Positions 10,807 to 19,501 of a DNA stretch of 64,000 nt are shown here, one piece after another (within the stretch, counting starts at the first letter, position 1; every line of letters starts with the position of its first letter). The DNA comes from Lachnospiraceae bacterium (GTDB taxonomy: Bacteria > Bacillota > Clostridia > Lachnospirales > Lachnospiraceae): NCBI GenBank assembly GCA_017621075.1, contig JAGATV010000037.1, positions 55,001-119,000 on the forward strand. Direction: 5' to 3'. The position numbers and the translations under genes were made by a program. The notes under the pieces are model-generated. The model made no database searches, had not been told where the DNA came from, and was given only the letters and a program-made list of their open reading frames with translations.

Positions 10807-11976
10807 ATGGAAGTGTATTTGGACAATTCCGCCACTACCCGGGTGTTTCCGGAAGTGGCAGAATTGATGACAGAGATCATGTGCCGGGATTACGGCAACC
10901 CCTCCAGCCTGCATATAAAGGGGGTCAAGGCAGAGCAATATGTGCGATCCGCCAAAGAGACTCTGGCGCAGATCCTTAAGGTAGAGGAAAAAGAACTGTA
11001 TTTTACCTCCGGCGGTACGGAATCGGATAACATGGCATTGATCGGATGCGCCATGGCCAACAACAGACGGGGAAATCACCTGATTACTACCCAGATCGAG
11101 CATCCTGCCATTCTGCAGACCATGCATTATCTGGAAAATCTGGGGTATCGTGTCACTTACCTGCCGGTGGATGAATGCGGCAGGATCCGGCTGGAGGATC
11201 TGCAGCATGCCATGACTCCGCAGACCATACTGGTGTCCGTCATGCATACCAACAATGAGGTGGGATCGCTGCAGCCCATTCTGGAAGCAGGAGAACTGAT
11301 CAAGGAGAAAAACCCCTACACCCTGTTCCATGTGGATGCTGTGCAGGGCTTTGGCAAGGCCAGGATCTACCCTAAGAAGATGCACATCGATCTTCTGTCT
11401 GCAAGTGGGCATAAGATCCATGGCCCCAAGGGCGTAGGACTGCTCTATGTGGGGCAGAAGGTAAAGATACAGCCCATCGTCTTCGGAGGAGGACAGCAGC
11501 AGAATCTGCGCTCCGGCACGGAAAATGTACCCGGGATCGTGGGACTGGCAAAGGCTGCATAGCTTTTGTATCAGCATTATGATGAGGATGTCAAGCGGCT
11601 GTATGCTCTGAAACGCCGTTTCATAGAAGGTTTGGAAAAGATCAAGGATGTGCAGGTGAACGGTCTTTTGCCCGATAAGCCTTACGGTGAGGGAACGGCG
11701 CCCCATGTGGTCAGCGTATCCTTCCGGGGTGTCCGCAGCGAAGTGCTGCTCCATGCATTGGAGGATCAGGGCATCTATGTATCCGCAGGCAGTGCCTGCT
11801 CCGCCCGCAAGCCCCAGCCTTCTGCTACCCTGAAGGCCATCGGTGTGGATAAGGCGCTTTTGGAGTCCACCATTCGTTTCAGCTTTTCCGTATTTACCAC
11901 GGAGGAAGAAATAGACTATACATTGCAGGCATTGTATGATAAGATTCCAATGTTACGGAAGTTTACCAGACGATAA
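10807..11976 (+). pseudogene. Cysteine desulfurase (NifS/IscS-like) interrupted by in-frame TAG
   Basis: PLP-dependent enzymes of this family remove sulfur from cysteine for thiolated tRNA and Fe-S clusters. Two pieces in the same frame add up to a normal-length protein (about 389 codons). The first, 10807-11562 (251 residues), has DNSATTR, the GTESDN segment and the PLP-lysine motif SASGHKIHGPKG. The second, 11566-11976 (136 residues, beginning at a TTG), has the catalytic-cysteine loop SAGSACSARK. They are separated only by TAG at 11560-11562, between KAA and LLYQHYD; GAG (Glu) is the likely ancestral codon. Neither piece alone has both catalytic residues. thiI, which needs a desulfurase partner, follows by 47 bases. 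It could be a true nonsense mutation, a sequencing error or a read-through site. Confidence 0.85.
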
Positions 11977-12023
11977 CCGGGTCTGTATCTGCAAGGGCTT
12001 GGGGATAAGAAAGGAAATCGCAT

Positions 12024-13202
12024 ATGTTTACTGCATTTTTGATTAAGTATGCCGAGATCGGCATAAAGGGAAGAAATAGATATCTGTTTGAGGATGCCCT
12101 GGTGCGTCAGATTAAGCATGCCTTGAAAAAATGCGAGGGAGAGTTCCTTGTGCATAAGACCCAGGGGCGCATCTATGTGGATGCACAGTCTGAATTTGAT
12201 TTTGATGAGACCGTGGCTAAGTTACAGCAGGTTTTTGGAATCGCCGGTATCTGCCCGGTGGTCTATGTGGAGGACGAAGGCTTCGAGAAGCTGTGTGAGA
12301 CTGTGATACAGTATCTTGCCGACGTCTATCCTGACCGCAACAGGACTTTTAAAGTGCAGGCCAGACGTACCCGCAAGAATTATCCAAAGGATTCCATGGA
12401 GATCAATATGGATATGGGTGCAGCGATCCTGAAGGCATATCCGGAGATGAAAGTGGATGTGCACAATCCTCAGATCCTGTTAAATATTGAGGTCCGTGAA
12501 AAAATTTATATTTATTCCGAAATCATTCCGGGGCCGGGAGGCATGCCCGTGGGTACAGGCGGCAAGGCAATGCTGCTTTTGTCCGGGGGTATCGACTCCC
12601 CGGTTGCCGGTTACATGATAGCAAAGCGCGGTGTCACCATAGATGCAGTGTATTTCCATGCACCGCCGTACACCAGTGAGCGCGCCAAGCAGAAGGTGGT
12701 GGATCTGGCAAGGATCGTTTCCCGCTATACCGGACCCATCCGGCTTCATGTGATCAATTTTACTGATATCCAGCTTTATATTTATGAAAAGTGTCCCCAT
12801 GAGGAGCTGACCATCATCATGCGCCGTTATATGATGCGCATTGCGGAGCATATTGCCAAGGAAAATGACTGCCTGGGACTGATTACCGGAGAGAGCATCG
12901 GGCAGGTGGCTTCCCAGACCATGAATTCGCTGATCGCCACCAATGAGGTCTGCGAGCTTCCGGTCTACAGACCACTCATCGGCTTTGATAAGCAGGAGAT
13001 CGTGGAGGTGTCTGAAAAGATCGGCACTTATGAGACCTCCATCCAGCCTTTTGAGGACTGCTGTACCATTTTTGTGGCCAAGCATCCCGTGACTAAGCCC
13101 AATGTGAATATCATTCGCCGCCACGAACAGAATCTGGAGGAACGGATCGAGGAACTGTTCCGGCAGGCTATCGAGACGGACGAAGTGATCGTGGTGGAGT
13201 AG
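12024..13202 (+). CDS. thiI: tRNA 4-thiouridine synthase ThiI
   Basis: ThiI adenylates U8 of tRNA and transfers sulfur to form 4-thiouridine; it also feeds thiazole synthesis in some bacteria. The 392-residue protein has the ferredoxin-like/THUMP N-terminal region (about residues 60-165) and the PP-loop pyrophosphatase motif LLSGGIDSPVAGYM (about residues 185-198), then EDCCTIFVAKHP near the C-terminus. It lacks a rhodanese domain, as usual for the short Firmicutes form, which depends on a dedicated cysteine desulfurase. The upstream desulfurase gene is interrupted by a stop codon, so sulfur supply is uncertain. Confidence 0.96.
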   Translation: MFTAFLIKYAEIGIKGRNRYLFEDALVRQIKHALKKCEGEFLVHKTQGRIYVDAQSEFDFDETVAKLQQVFGIAGICPVVYVEDEGFEKLCETVIQYLADVYPDRNRTFKVQARRTRKNYPKDSMEINMDMGAAILKAYPEMKVDVHNPQILLNIEVREKIYIYSEIIPGPGGMPVGTGGKAMLLLSGGIDSPVAGYMIAKRGVTIDAVYFHAPPYTSERAKQKVVDLARIVSRYTGPIRLHVINFTDIQLYIYEKCPHEELTIIMRRYMMRIAEHIAKENDCLGLITGESIGQVASQTMNSLIATNEVCELPVYRPLIGFDKQEIVEVSEKIGTYETSIQPFEDCCTIFVAKHPVTKPNVNIIRRHEQNLEERIEELFRQAIETDEVIVVE

Positions 13203-13211
13203 AAGGCACAG

Positions 13212-13247
13212 AAAAAAGCCTCAAAGAGATTGCGACCTTTGAGGCTT
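13212..13247 (-). terminator. Terminator of the HPr-like gene
   Basis: Stem GCCTCAAAG (13218-13226) / CTTTGAGGC (13237-13245). On the minus strand it is followed by a T-run (complement of 13212-13217), so it mainly ends transcription of the HPr-like gene. It may also act weakly on thiI. Confidence 0.8.
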
Positions 13248-13286
13248 CCTGTAAGTTCCGTTATGCACTGACGGCTCCGGTGTGTC

Positions 13287-13517
13287 TTATACCATGTAAG
13301 GCTGAAGCACTGCCAGAACGTCCTCGATACCATCTTCTGCATGGATATTCAGATCGATGGGCTTGGAAAGATCCAGGCTGAAGATACCCATGATGGACTT
13401 GGCATCAATTACGTATCTGCCGGATACCAGATCGAAGTCATAATCAAATTTGGTAATGTCATTTACGAAAGACTTTACTTTGTCGATGGAATTTAAAGAA
13501 ATCTGAACTGTTTTCAT
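13287..13517 (-). CDS. HPr-family protein lacking the phospho-histidine
   Basis: A 76-residue protein with the PTS HPr fold signature in its second half: SGRYVIDAKSIMGIFSLDLS corresponds to the family motif around regulatory Ser46 (KSIMGIFSL). The N-terminal GxHARPA motif carrying phosphoacceptor His15 is absent; the region reads SIDKVKSFVNDITKF instead. It therefore cannot act as a normal PTS phosphocarrier through His15, while the Ser46-like site is kept. A regulatory role resembling Crh, which also lacks His15, is possible but inferred. Has its own promoter and terminator and is divergent from mtaB. Confidence 0.85.
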   Translation of the reverse strand: MKTVQISLNSIDKVKSFVNDITKFDYDFDLVSGRYVIDAKSIMGIFSLDLSKPIDLNIHAEDGIEDVLAVLQPYMV

Positions 13518-13557
13518 ACTTAGTTACCTCCTTATTGTTGTCATACCTTCACACATT

Positions 13558-13586
13558 ATATTAACGGCAAAAAGGATAAAAGTCAA
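13558..13586 (-). promoter_or_regulatory. Promoter of the HPr-like gene
   Basis: On the minus strand: -35 TTGACT (complement of 13581-13586), 17-base spacer, -10 TAATAT (complement of 13558-13563); a perfect TATAAT overlaps it two bases further downstream. AAGGAGG precedes the start codon. Confidence 0.7.
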
Positions 13587-13619
13587 TGCGCAAACAACAC
13601 AAAAATTACGGAGAATAGC

Positions 13620-14969
13620 ATGAAAAATGTAGCATTACACAACCTTGGGTGTAAAGTGAACGCTTATGAATTGGAAGTTATGCAACAAATGTTGCTGGAA
13701 AAAGGTTACAATATTGTGCCTTTTGATCAGGTTGCGGATATTTATATCGTAAATACCTGCACCGTGACCAATATTGCAGACAGGAAGAGCCGTCAGATGC
13801 TTCACCGGGCCAAGCAGAAGAATCCCGATGCCATCGTGGTGGCTGTGGGCTGCTATGTGCAGACCGGCAGGGAGGATGTGGAAAAGGATGAAAGCATCGA
13901 TCTGGCCATCGGCAACAATAGAAAATCAGAACTGATCCCCATTTTGGAACAATTTTTGGAAGATAGGGACAAGACTCTCCACGGAGCCACCGTGGTCCAC
14001 ATCGGCGATATGGATGCGTATGAGGAAATGCACCTGAAGCAGACGGCGGAGCATACCCGGGCGTACATCAAGATCCAGGACGGCTGCAACCAGTTCTGTT
14101 CCTACTGTCTGATCCCTTATGCAAGGGGCAGGGTGCGCAGCCGCAGGGAGGAAGATATCCTCGCAGAGGTGAGAGGGCTTGCACAGTCAGGCTATCGGGA
14201 GGTGGTACTTACCGGTATCCATATCAGTTCTTACGGAATTGACTTTGACGGGGCCAAGCAGATCTATAACGGCAACAGCAGACTGGTGGATCTGGTGGAG
14301 AAGATCCATGGACTTTGGGGGATCGACCGCATCCGGCTGGGCTCTTTGGAACCCCGCATCGTCACGGAGGAGACGGTGGCACGGCTTGCAAAGCTTCCGA
14401 AACTGTGTCCCCACTTTCATCTTTCCCTGCAAAGCGGCTGCGACGAGACTTTGAAGCGCATGAATAGGCATTATACCACGGGGGAATACTATCACAGTGT
14501 GGAACTGTTGAGAGCGGCGTTCGATCATCCTGCCATTACCACCGACGTGATCGTGGGATTTCCGGGAGAGACAGAGTGGGAGTATGAAACCACCAAAAAG
14601 TTCCTGGAAAAGGTGCGGTTTTACGAGATGCATATCTTTAAATACTCCAAGCGGGAAGGAACCGTGGCAGCAGGGATGCCTGACCAGGTGGCGGATCAGA
14701 TCAAGACAGTTCGCAGCAATGAACTCCTTAAAATGGAAAAGGAGCAGTCCGCAGACTTTCGCAGGCGCCTGACAGGGCACAATGTGGAAGTGCTGGTGGA
14801 AGAGGACAAGGAGATAGACGGCGTCCCTTACTTCCTGGGACATACCAAGGATTATGTGAAGGTGGCGGTCCCTGCCGGGGAGAAGCAGGCTGCTTTCCGG
14901 GTCAATGATCTGATAACCGTACAGATAGAGCGTGCGCTGACCGATGAGATCTTATTGGGAAGACTGTGA
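13620..14969 (+). CDS. mtaB: tRNA (t6A37-C2)-methylthiotransferase MtaB
   Basis: Radical SAM enzyme converting t6A37 to ms2t6A in tRNAs reading ANN codons. The 449-residue protein has the N-terminal methylthiotransferase domain with GCKVNAYE, NTCTVTN and GCYVQTG supplying three cluster cysteines. The radical SAM motif is DGCNQFCSYCLIPYARGR (CxxxCxxC, about residues 155-163). A C-terminal TRAM domain follows. The GCKVN N-terminus separates MtaB from MiaB and RimO. GGAG lies upstream of ATG 13620. Divergent from the HPr-like gene. Confidence 0.94.
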   Translation: MKNVALHNLGCKVNAYELEVMQQMLLEKGYNIVPFDQVADIYIVNTCTVTNIADRKSRQMLHRAKQKNPDAIVVAVGCYVQTGREDVEKDESIDLAIGNNRKSELIPILEQFLEDRDKTLHGATVVHIGDMDAYEEMHLKQTAEHTRAYIKIQDGCNQFCSYCLIPYARGRVRSRREEDILAEVRGLAQSGYREVVLTGIHISSYGIDFDGAKQIYNGNSRLVDLVEKIHGLWGIDRIRLGSLEPRIVTEETVARLAKLPKLCPHFHLSLQSGCDETLKRMNRHYTTGEYYHSVELLRAAFDHPAITTDVIVGFPGETEWEYETTKKFLEKVRFYEMHIFKYSKREGTVAAGMPDQVADQIKTVRSNELLKMEKEQSADFRRRLTGHNVEVLVEEDKEIDGVPYFLGHTKDYVKVAVPAGEKQAAFRVNDLITVQIERALTDEILLGRL

Positions 14970-15009
14970 GACGGAAACAAAAATATGGCAAGGTTCTCTT
15001 CTCATATGA

Positions 15010-15038
15010 TTGAATTTTGCCGATAAATGAGTTAAGAT
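15010..15038 (+). promoter_or_regulatory. Promoter for the ireB-ruvX operon
   Basis: -35 TTGAAT (15010-15015), 17-base spacer, -10 TAAGAT (15033-15038), 49 bases before the ireB start. Confidence 0.6.
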
Positions 15039-15086
15039 AAAAAGAAGTAGGTACTATCCGACTTAGGTACAGATGGAGAGGAATAT

Positions 15087-15350
15087 ATGCAGGACTTAGG
15101 AAATACACAATATTTTAAAGTGGAAACAGAAGCCGAAACCGGAGTAAAAGTGGTGTTGTCCACGGTGTATGAGGCACTGACGGAAAAGGGTTACAATCCT
15201 GTGAATCAGATCGTGGGTTATATCATGAGCGGCGATCCCACTTATATTACCAGCCACAAGAATGCCAGGAGCCTGATCATGAAGGTGGAGCGGGATGAGT
15301 TGGTGGAAGAACTGCTCACGGAATATATCCGCAACAATCACTGGAAGTAG
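15087..15350 (+). CDS. ireB: IreB family regulatory phosphoprotein
   Basis: Small 87-residue protein of the IreB/UPF0297 (DUF965) family, with family features QYFKVE near the start and [20 protein letters not shown] in the middle. In Enterococcus IreB is a target of the Ser/Thr kinase IreK and affects cephalosporin tolerance. The order ireB-ruvX-DUF1292 matches yrzL-yrrK-yrzB of Bacillus, although alaS, the usual upstream neighbour, is absent here. Ends 10 bases before ruvX. Confidence 0.93.
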   Translation: MQDLGNTQYFKVETEAETGVKVVLSTVYEALTEKGYNPVNQIVGYIMSGDPTYITSHKNARSLIMKVERDELVEELLTEYIRNNHWK

Positions 15351-15360
15351 GAGGATATCC

Positions 15361-15813
15361 ATGCGTATAATGGGTTTGGATCTGGGGTCCAAGACGGTAG
15401 GCGTGGCAGTGAGCGATCCACTGCTCCTTACGGCACAGCCGGTGGAGATCATCCGCCGCAAGGAAGAGAACAAACTGCGTCAGACATTGGCGAGGATCGA
15501 AGAGCTGATTCAGGAGAACGATGTGCAGGAGATTGTTTTGGGACTTCCCAAGAACATGAACGCCACCGAGGGCATCCGCGCAGAACTTTCGTATGAGTTT
15601 AAGGAAAAGCTGGAGAGAAGGACCGGTCTGCCGGTAGTGATGTGGGATGAGCGGCTGACTACCGTGGCGGCAGACAAGGCAATGATGGAGGCGGGAATCC
15701 GCAGGGAGAACCGCAAAGAGTATGTGGACAAGATAGCGGCAGCATTTATCCTGCAAGGCTATCTGGACAGAAGGAAAAACGAGAATGAGCAAATTGGAGA
15801 AGATCACTTTTAA
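15361..15813 (+). CDS. ruvX: Holliday junction resolvase-like / pre-16S rRNA nuclease YqgF
   Basis: 150-residue RNase H-fold protein of the YqgF/RuvX family, which processes the 5' end of 16S rRNA and is annotated as a putative Holliday junction resolvase. Visible motifs are [17 protein letters not shown] with the catalytic Asp, [13 protein letters not shown], and [16 protein letters not shown] 15361 follows GGAGG at ideal spacing; an upstream in-frame start within ireB (15295) is rejected for lack of homology. Overlaps the next gene by 29 bases, so translation is probably coupled. Confidence 0.95.
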   Translation: MRIMGLDLGSKTVGVAVSDPLLLTAQPVEIIRRKEENKLRQTLARIEELIQENDVQEIVLGLPKNMNATEGIRAELSYEFKEKLERRTGLPVVMWDERLTTVAADKAMMEAGIRRENRKEYVDKIAAAFILQGYLDRRKNENEQIGEDHF

Positions 15814-16051
15814 TCCTGAGGGAGAGGATCCCATAGAGTTTTTCGTGTTGGAGCAGACCAGGATCGGAGGCTATAATTATATCCTGGTGACCGATTTTGA
15901 AGAAGGGGACGGAGAAGCACTGATCTTAAAGGATCTGTCAAAGGACGGCGAGGAGGAGAGCGTGTTTACCATCGTATCGGACGATGAGGAGCTTTCCGCA
16001 GTGGCCGGTGTCTTTGAGAGTATGCTGGACGATGTGGAGTTCGAGCGTTAG
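15785..16051 (+). CDS. DUF1292 (YrzB-like) protein
   Basis: 88-residue acidic protein of the DUF1292 family. It has the typical [19 protein letters not shown] core and an acidic C-terminus ([21 protein letters not shown]). The function is unknown; the family is regularly encoded after ruvX in Firmicutes, as here, and overlaps it by 29 bases. Confidence 0.88.
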   Translation: MSKLEKITFNPEGEDPIEFFVLEQTRIGGYNYILVTDFEEGDGEALILKDLSKDGEEESVFTIVSDDEELSAVAGVFESMLDDVEFER

Positions 16052-16349
16052 CAATTGGCTGCCCCCGGAGGGGAATGGCTGTTGTTGATAGATACATACA
16101 GTTCCCGGCGGGCTGTGCCGGGTGCACCGGATCAGGGCAGATAAGGGTTTTGCACGGAATGACAGGGCTTACCAGGAAGTGCAGAGGTACCGTTATCCTG
16201 CTTTTGGTGTGACATACCGCCAAAAACCCATTCTGTGCGGAGGAGCTTGGGAGAAGAGCCGTGACGGAAAAGGGTTGCATACAGGCGGGTGTTTTGTGCG
16301 TCGCATTAGCGGCTGCAGGGCGGCTGTATAGAATATGGAGGATATTTGA
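16052..16349. other. Intergenic stretch without a recognisable gene
   Basis: About 300 bases between the DUF1292 gene and RNase J. A 69-codon open frame (16122-16331) has no recognisable homology and no ribosome binding site. A hairpin-forming CCCGGCGGGCTGTGCCGGG segment lies near 16104-16122 without a T-run. A Fur-family gene is often found here in relatives, but no trace is visible. Confidence 0.5.
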
Positions 16350-18026
16350 TTGAAAAAGAAAAAAGAGAATAATTGCAGTTCCGGGCTGAAGATCATACCT
16401 TTGGGCGGCCTGGAACAGATTGGTATGAACATTACTGCCTTCGAGTATGAGGACAGTATTATTGTGGTGGACTGTGGTCTGTCCTTCCCGGCAGACGATA
16501 TGCTGGGAATCGATCTGGTCATTCCGGATGTGACGTACCTGAAAGAGAATCTGGACAAGGTAAAAGGCTTTGTGATCACCCACGGACATGAGGACCATAT
16601 CGGAGCCCTTGCTTATGTTTTGAGGGATGTGAATGTGCCCATCTATGCTACCAGGCTTACCATGGGTATCATTGAGAACAAGTTAAAAGAGCATAATATG
16701 TTAAAGACTACCAAGAGAAAGGTGGTAAAATTCGGACAGTCCATCAATCTGGGACAGTTCAGGGTGGAATTTATCAAGACCAACCACAGTATCGTAGACG
16801 CTGCGGCGCTTGCCATCTATTCCCCGGCCGGCATCGTGGTGCATACGGGGGACTTTAAAGTGGATTATACCCCTGTATACGGGGATGCCATAGATCTGCA
16901 GCGCTTTGCTGAGCTGGGCAAAAAGGGCGTGCTGGCACTGATGTGCGATTCCACCAATGCGGAGCGTCCCGGTTTTACCCCCTCTGAGAAGACGGTGGGC
17001 AAGACTTTCGACACCCTTTTTGAAGAACACAAGAACACCAGGATCTTCGTTGCTACTTTTGCTTCCAATGTGGACCGTGTACAGCAGATCATCAACACGG
17101 CATACAAATTTGGGCGCAAGGTGGCGGTGGAAGGCCGCAGCATGGTGAATATCATCGAGACGGCGATCAATCTGGAGTGTATCAGCATTCCGGAAAATAC
17201 ACTGGTGGATCTGGACCAGATGAAGAATTATCCAGACGAGAAGCAGGTCATCATCACTACCGGCAGCCAGGGAGAGAGCATGGCGGCGCTGAGCCGTATG
17301 GCCAACAATATGCACCGCAAGATCACCATCGGGGCGGGGGACACCGTTATCTTTTCCTCCAATCCCATTCCCGGCAATGAAAAGTCTGTCACCAAGATCA
17401 TCAATGAACTGCTCCGAAAAGGAGCGGATGTGGTGTTCCAGGATGCCCATGTATCCGGACATGCCTGCCAGGAGGAGATCAAGCTCATCTACACCCTGAT
17501 CCATCCCAAGTATGCGGTTCCCGTGCACGGAGAATACAAGCACCTGAAAGCGCAGGCCAAGATCGCTGAGAGTCTTGGCATAGACAAGGAAAATATTTTT
17601 ATCCTGTCTTCGGGAGATGTGTTGGAAGTGAGCGACAAGCAGGCCAAGGTGGCAGGAAAGGTGCCGGTAGGCGCTATCCTGGTGGACGGACTTGGCGTGG
17701 GAGATGTGGGCAATGTAGTGCTCAGGGACAGGCAGCATCTTGCAGAGGACGGCATCATGATCGTGGTCATGAGCCTGGACAAGGTAGGCGGCGAGCTGGT
17801 GGCAGGTCCCGATATCGTTTCCCGTGGCTTTGTTTATGTGAGGGAGTCTGATGAGCTGATCGAGGAGGCCCGCCAGAGCGTGGAAGATGCCATCCAGGGA
17901 TGCCTTGACAGGGGTATTACCGACTGGGGCAAATTGAAGTCTACCACCAAGGATGTACTCAGCGATTACGTCTGGAAGAAGACCAAGCGCCGTCCCATGA
18001 TACTTCCCATCATCATGGAAGTATAG
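16350..18026 (+). CDS. rnj: Ribonuclease J
   Basis: Metallo-beta-lactamase-fold 5'-3' exonuclease and endonuclease central to RNA turnover and rRNA processing in Firmicutes. The 558-residue protein starts with the family motif IIPLGGLEQIGMN. Its zinc-binding motif is THGHEDHIGAL (about residues 75-85). Further conserved parts are VHTGDFK, the beta-CASP region (FASNVDRVQQI, GRSMVNI) and VHGEYKHLKAQAKIA. The C-terminal domain ends KTKRRPMILPIIMEV. It begins with TTG at 16350, preceded by GGAGG (16337-16341) at 8 bases; no better ATG exists before the conserved region. Confidence 0.95.
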   Translation: MKKKKENNCSSGLKIIPLGGLEQIGMNITAFEYEDSIIVVDCGLSFPADDMLGIDLVIPDVTYLKENLDKVKGFVITHGHEDHIGALAYVLRDVNVPIYATRLTMGIIENKLKEHNMLKTTKRKVVKFGQSINLGQFRVEFIKTNHSIVDAAALAIYSPAGIVVHTGDFKVDYTPVYGDAIDLQRFAELGKKGVLALMCDSTNAERPGFTPSEKTVGKTFDTLFEEHKNTRIFVATFASNVDRVQQIINTAYKFGRKVAVEGRSMVNIIETAINLECISIPENTLVDLDQMKNYPDEKQVIITTGSQGESMAALSRMANNMHRKITIGAGDTVIFSSNPIPGNEKSVTKIINELLRKGADVVFQDAHVSGHACQEEIKLIYTLIHPKYAVPVHGEYKHLKAQAKIAESLGIDKENIFILSSGDVLEVSDKQAKVAGKVPVGAILVDGLGVGDVGNVVLRDRQHLAEDGIMIVVMSLDKVGGELVAGPDIVSRGFVYVRESDELIEEARQSVEDAIQGCLDRGITDWGKLKSTTKDVLSDYVWKKTKRRPMILPIIMEV

Positions 18027-18075
18027 GACCGTATAGGAATACAGGCTTGCAAAATACCGGGGGAAAAGATACAAT

Positions 18076-18396
18076 ATGAGCAATGTGGACAATGCTGTAG
18101 AACAGTTGATAAAAGCCGTTCTGGATTCTGTACTCTATCAGGAGTATGCGGCAGCGCTTGCGAAAGTGAAGCAGCAGCCGGGGCTGAAGGAACAGATCGA
18201 TGAATTCCGCAGGCGCAATTATCTGATGCAGAGCGGAAAGGATTGTGATTTTAGCAAGATCGACCAGTTTGAAAAGGAATTTGCGGATTTCAGGGAACAG
18301 CCCCTGGTGGCAGAATTTTTGGCGGCAGAACTGGCATTCTGCCGTATGATGCAGGATGTGAATATCCGTGTTACGGAAGCACTGCATTTTGAATAA
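18076..18396 (+). CDS. YlbF/YmcA family protein
   Basis: 106-residue, largely helical, charged protein of the Com_YlbF family (PF06133). YlbF, YmcA and YaaT form a complex in Bacillus that acts as a specificity factor for RNase Y and affects competence, biofilm and sporulation. The family helix with LKEQIDEFRRRNYLMQSG is present. It directly follows RNase J, a fitting neighbour for an RNA-decay cofactor, and lies 12 bases before the MltG-like gene. Confidence 0.85.
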   Translation: MSNVDNAVEQLIKAVLDSVLYQEYAAALAKVKQQPGLKEQIDEFRRRNYLMQSGKDCDFSKIDQFEKEFADFREQPLVAEFLAAELAFCRMMQDVNIRVTEALHFE

Positions 18397-18408
18397 CGAG
18401 GTAGAAAG

Positions 18409-18810
18409 ATGAAATCTGGTAGTTTAATGAGCGCAGTTTTGGGCGCCATCTTAAAAGTGATCGCCACGATAGTGGTAGTGTTCCTGGTATATAAAGGGGC
18501 AGTGACCTGTTATGATTACGGTTACCGCATCTTTACGGAGCCGGCTGTCTCTGCGGGAGAGGGAAGGACCGTGACGGTCACCGTTCCAAAAGGGGCTTCG
18601 GCTGTGGCCATAGGGGAACTGTTTGCCCAGAAGGGTCTCACAAGGGATGCCAAACTGTTTGCTCTTCAGTATCTTTGCTCAGAGTACCGTGAGGATGTAA
18701 AGCCCGGTACTTATGAACTGAGCACAGCGATGACTGCCGAGGAAATGATGGAAGTCATGGCCACTCCTGCCAAGGAAGAAACCAAGGGCCAGGACGGCGT
18801 AAAACAATAG
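18409..18810 (+). CDS. Short MltG-like membrane protein without catalytic domain
   Basis: 133-residue protein with one N-terminal transmembrane segment (about residues 14-32) and an extracytoplasmic domain. VTVPKGASAVAIGELFAQKGLTRDAKLFAL...VKPGTYELS matches the LysM-like subdomain that precedes the catalytic part of endolytic transglycosylase MltG. The catalytic region with its essential Glu is absent, so lytic activity is not expected. In Bacillus full-length MltG (YrrL) sits at the same place, just upstream of yrrM, which supports descent from mltG. Part of the operon with trmR and trhP. Confidence 0.8.
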   Translation: MKSGSLMSAVLGAILKVIATIVVVFLVYKGAVTCYDYGYRIFTEPAVSAGEGRTVTVTVPKGASAVAIGELFAQKGLTRDAKLFALQYLCSEYREDVKPGTYELSTAMTAEEMMEVMATPAKEETKGQDGVKQ

Positions 18811-18818
18811 GAGCCAAT

Positions 18819-19487
18819 ATGATAGTAGACGAGAGAATGTCAGCGTTTATCGATCTGCTCGACAGAGGAAACACCCCGTTTTTGGATGAAATTGAAAAAA
18901 ATGCAATAGAGACTGACGTCCCTATTATCCGGAAATCCATGCAGAGCCTGCTGAAATTTTTGTTAGCTTACGCAAAGCCGAAGAGCATCCTGGAAGTCGG
19001 GACTGCTATCGGCTTTTCTGCGCTGCTTATGAGTGAATATGCGCCGGAGGGCTGTCATATCACTACCATCGAGAAATATGAAAAACGCATTCCCATTGCC
19101 AGGGAAAACTTCCGGCGCGCCGGAAAAGAACAGGATATCACCCTGATGGAAGGGGATGCTTCAGAGATCTTAAAGGACCTGGATGGGACTTATGATATGA
19201 TCTTCATGGATGCTGCAAAGGGACAGTATATCCATTTTCTGCCGGATATCCTGCGCCTGCTTGCCCCCGGCGGCCTGCTCATCTCCGACAATGTGCTGCA
19301 GGACGGGGATGTGGTGGAATCACGCTTTGCGGTGACCCGCAGGAACCGCACCATCCATGCCAGGATGCGGGAATACCTGTATGAACTGAAGCATCATCCT
19401 GATCTGGAGACCTGTATCCTGCCTGTGGGGGATGGAGTGACGCTCAGCACGCTGTGCATGTCCGGCGCAAAGAAGCAGAAGGAATGA
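18819..19487 (+). CDS. trmR: tRNA 5-hydroxyuridine methyltransferase (YrrM/TrmR-like)
   Basis: 222-residue class I SAM-dependent O-methyltransferase. The SAM motif is ILEVGTAIGFSALLMSEYAP (about residues 47-66); the metal/catalytic Asp region is YDMIFMDAAKGQYIHF; DNVLQDGDVVESRF is also typical of catechol-type O-methyltransferases. TrmR methylates 5-hydroxyuridine at tRNA position 34 to 5-methoxyuridine. The next gene is a U32 peptidase family member like TrhP, which makes the hydroxyuridine, so both steps of the pathway are adjacent. The assignment rests on family plus context. Confidence 0.85.
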   Translation: MIVDERMSAFIDLLDRGNTPFLDEIEKNAIETDVPIIRKSMQSLLKFLLAYAKPKSILEVGTAIGFSALLMSEYAPEGCHITTIEKYEKRIPIARENFRRAGKEQDITLMEGDASEILKDLDGTYDMIFMDAAKGQYIHFLPDILRLLAPGGLLISDNVLQDGDVVESRFAVTRRNRTIHARMREYLYELKHHPDLETCILPVGDGVTLSTLCMSGAKKQKE

Positions 19488-19501
19488 AGAGGAGAGGTAC
19501 C

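Noticed and set aside
11557-11565. Read-through of TAG by pyrrolysine or selenocysteine insertion
   Set aside because: TAG is not a selenocysteine codon, and no pyrrolysine genes are in view. The position corresponds to an ordinary surface residue in the family.
9922-11754. 610-codon open frame on the minus strand
   Set aside because: It lies antisense to rsmE and the cysteine desulfurase, both clearly recognisable. The His/Leu-rich translation is typical of an antisense frame opposite biased coding sequence.
16122-16331. 69-codon open frame between DUF1292 and RNase J
   Set aside because: No Shine-Dalgarno site, no homology recognised, and an Arg/Gly-rich composition expected by chance.
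16701-18092. 463-codon minus-strand open frame opposite RNase J
   Set aside because: Shadow of the RNase J codons; no ribosome binding site or family signature.
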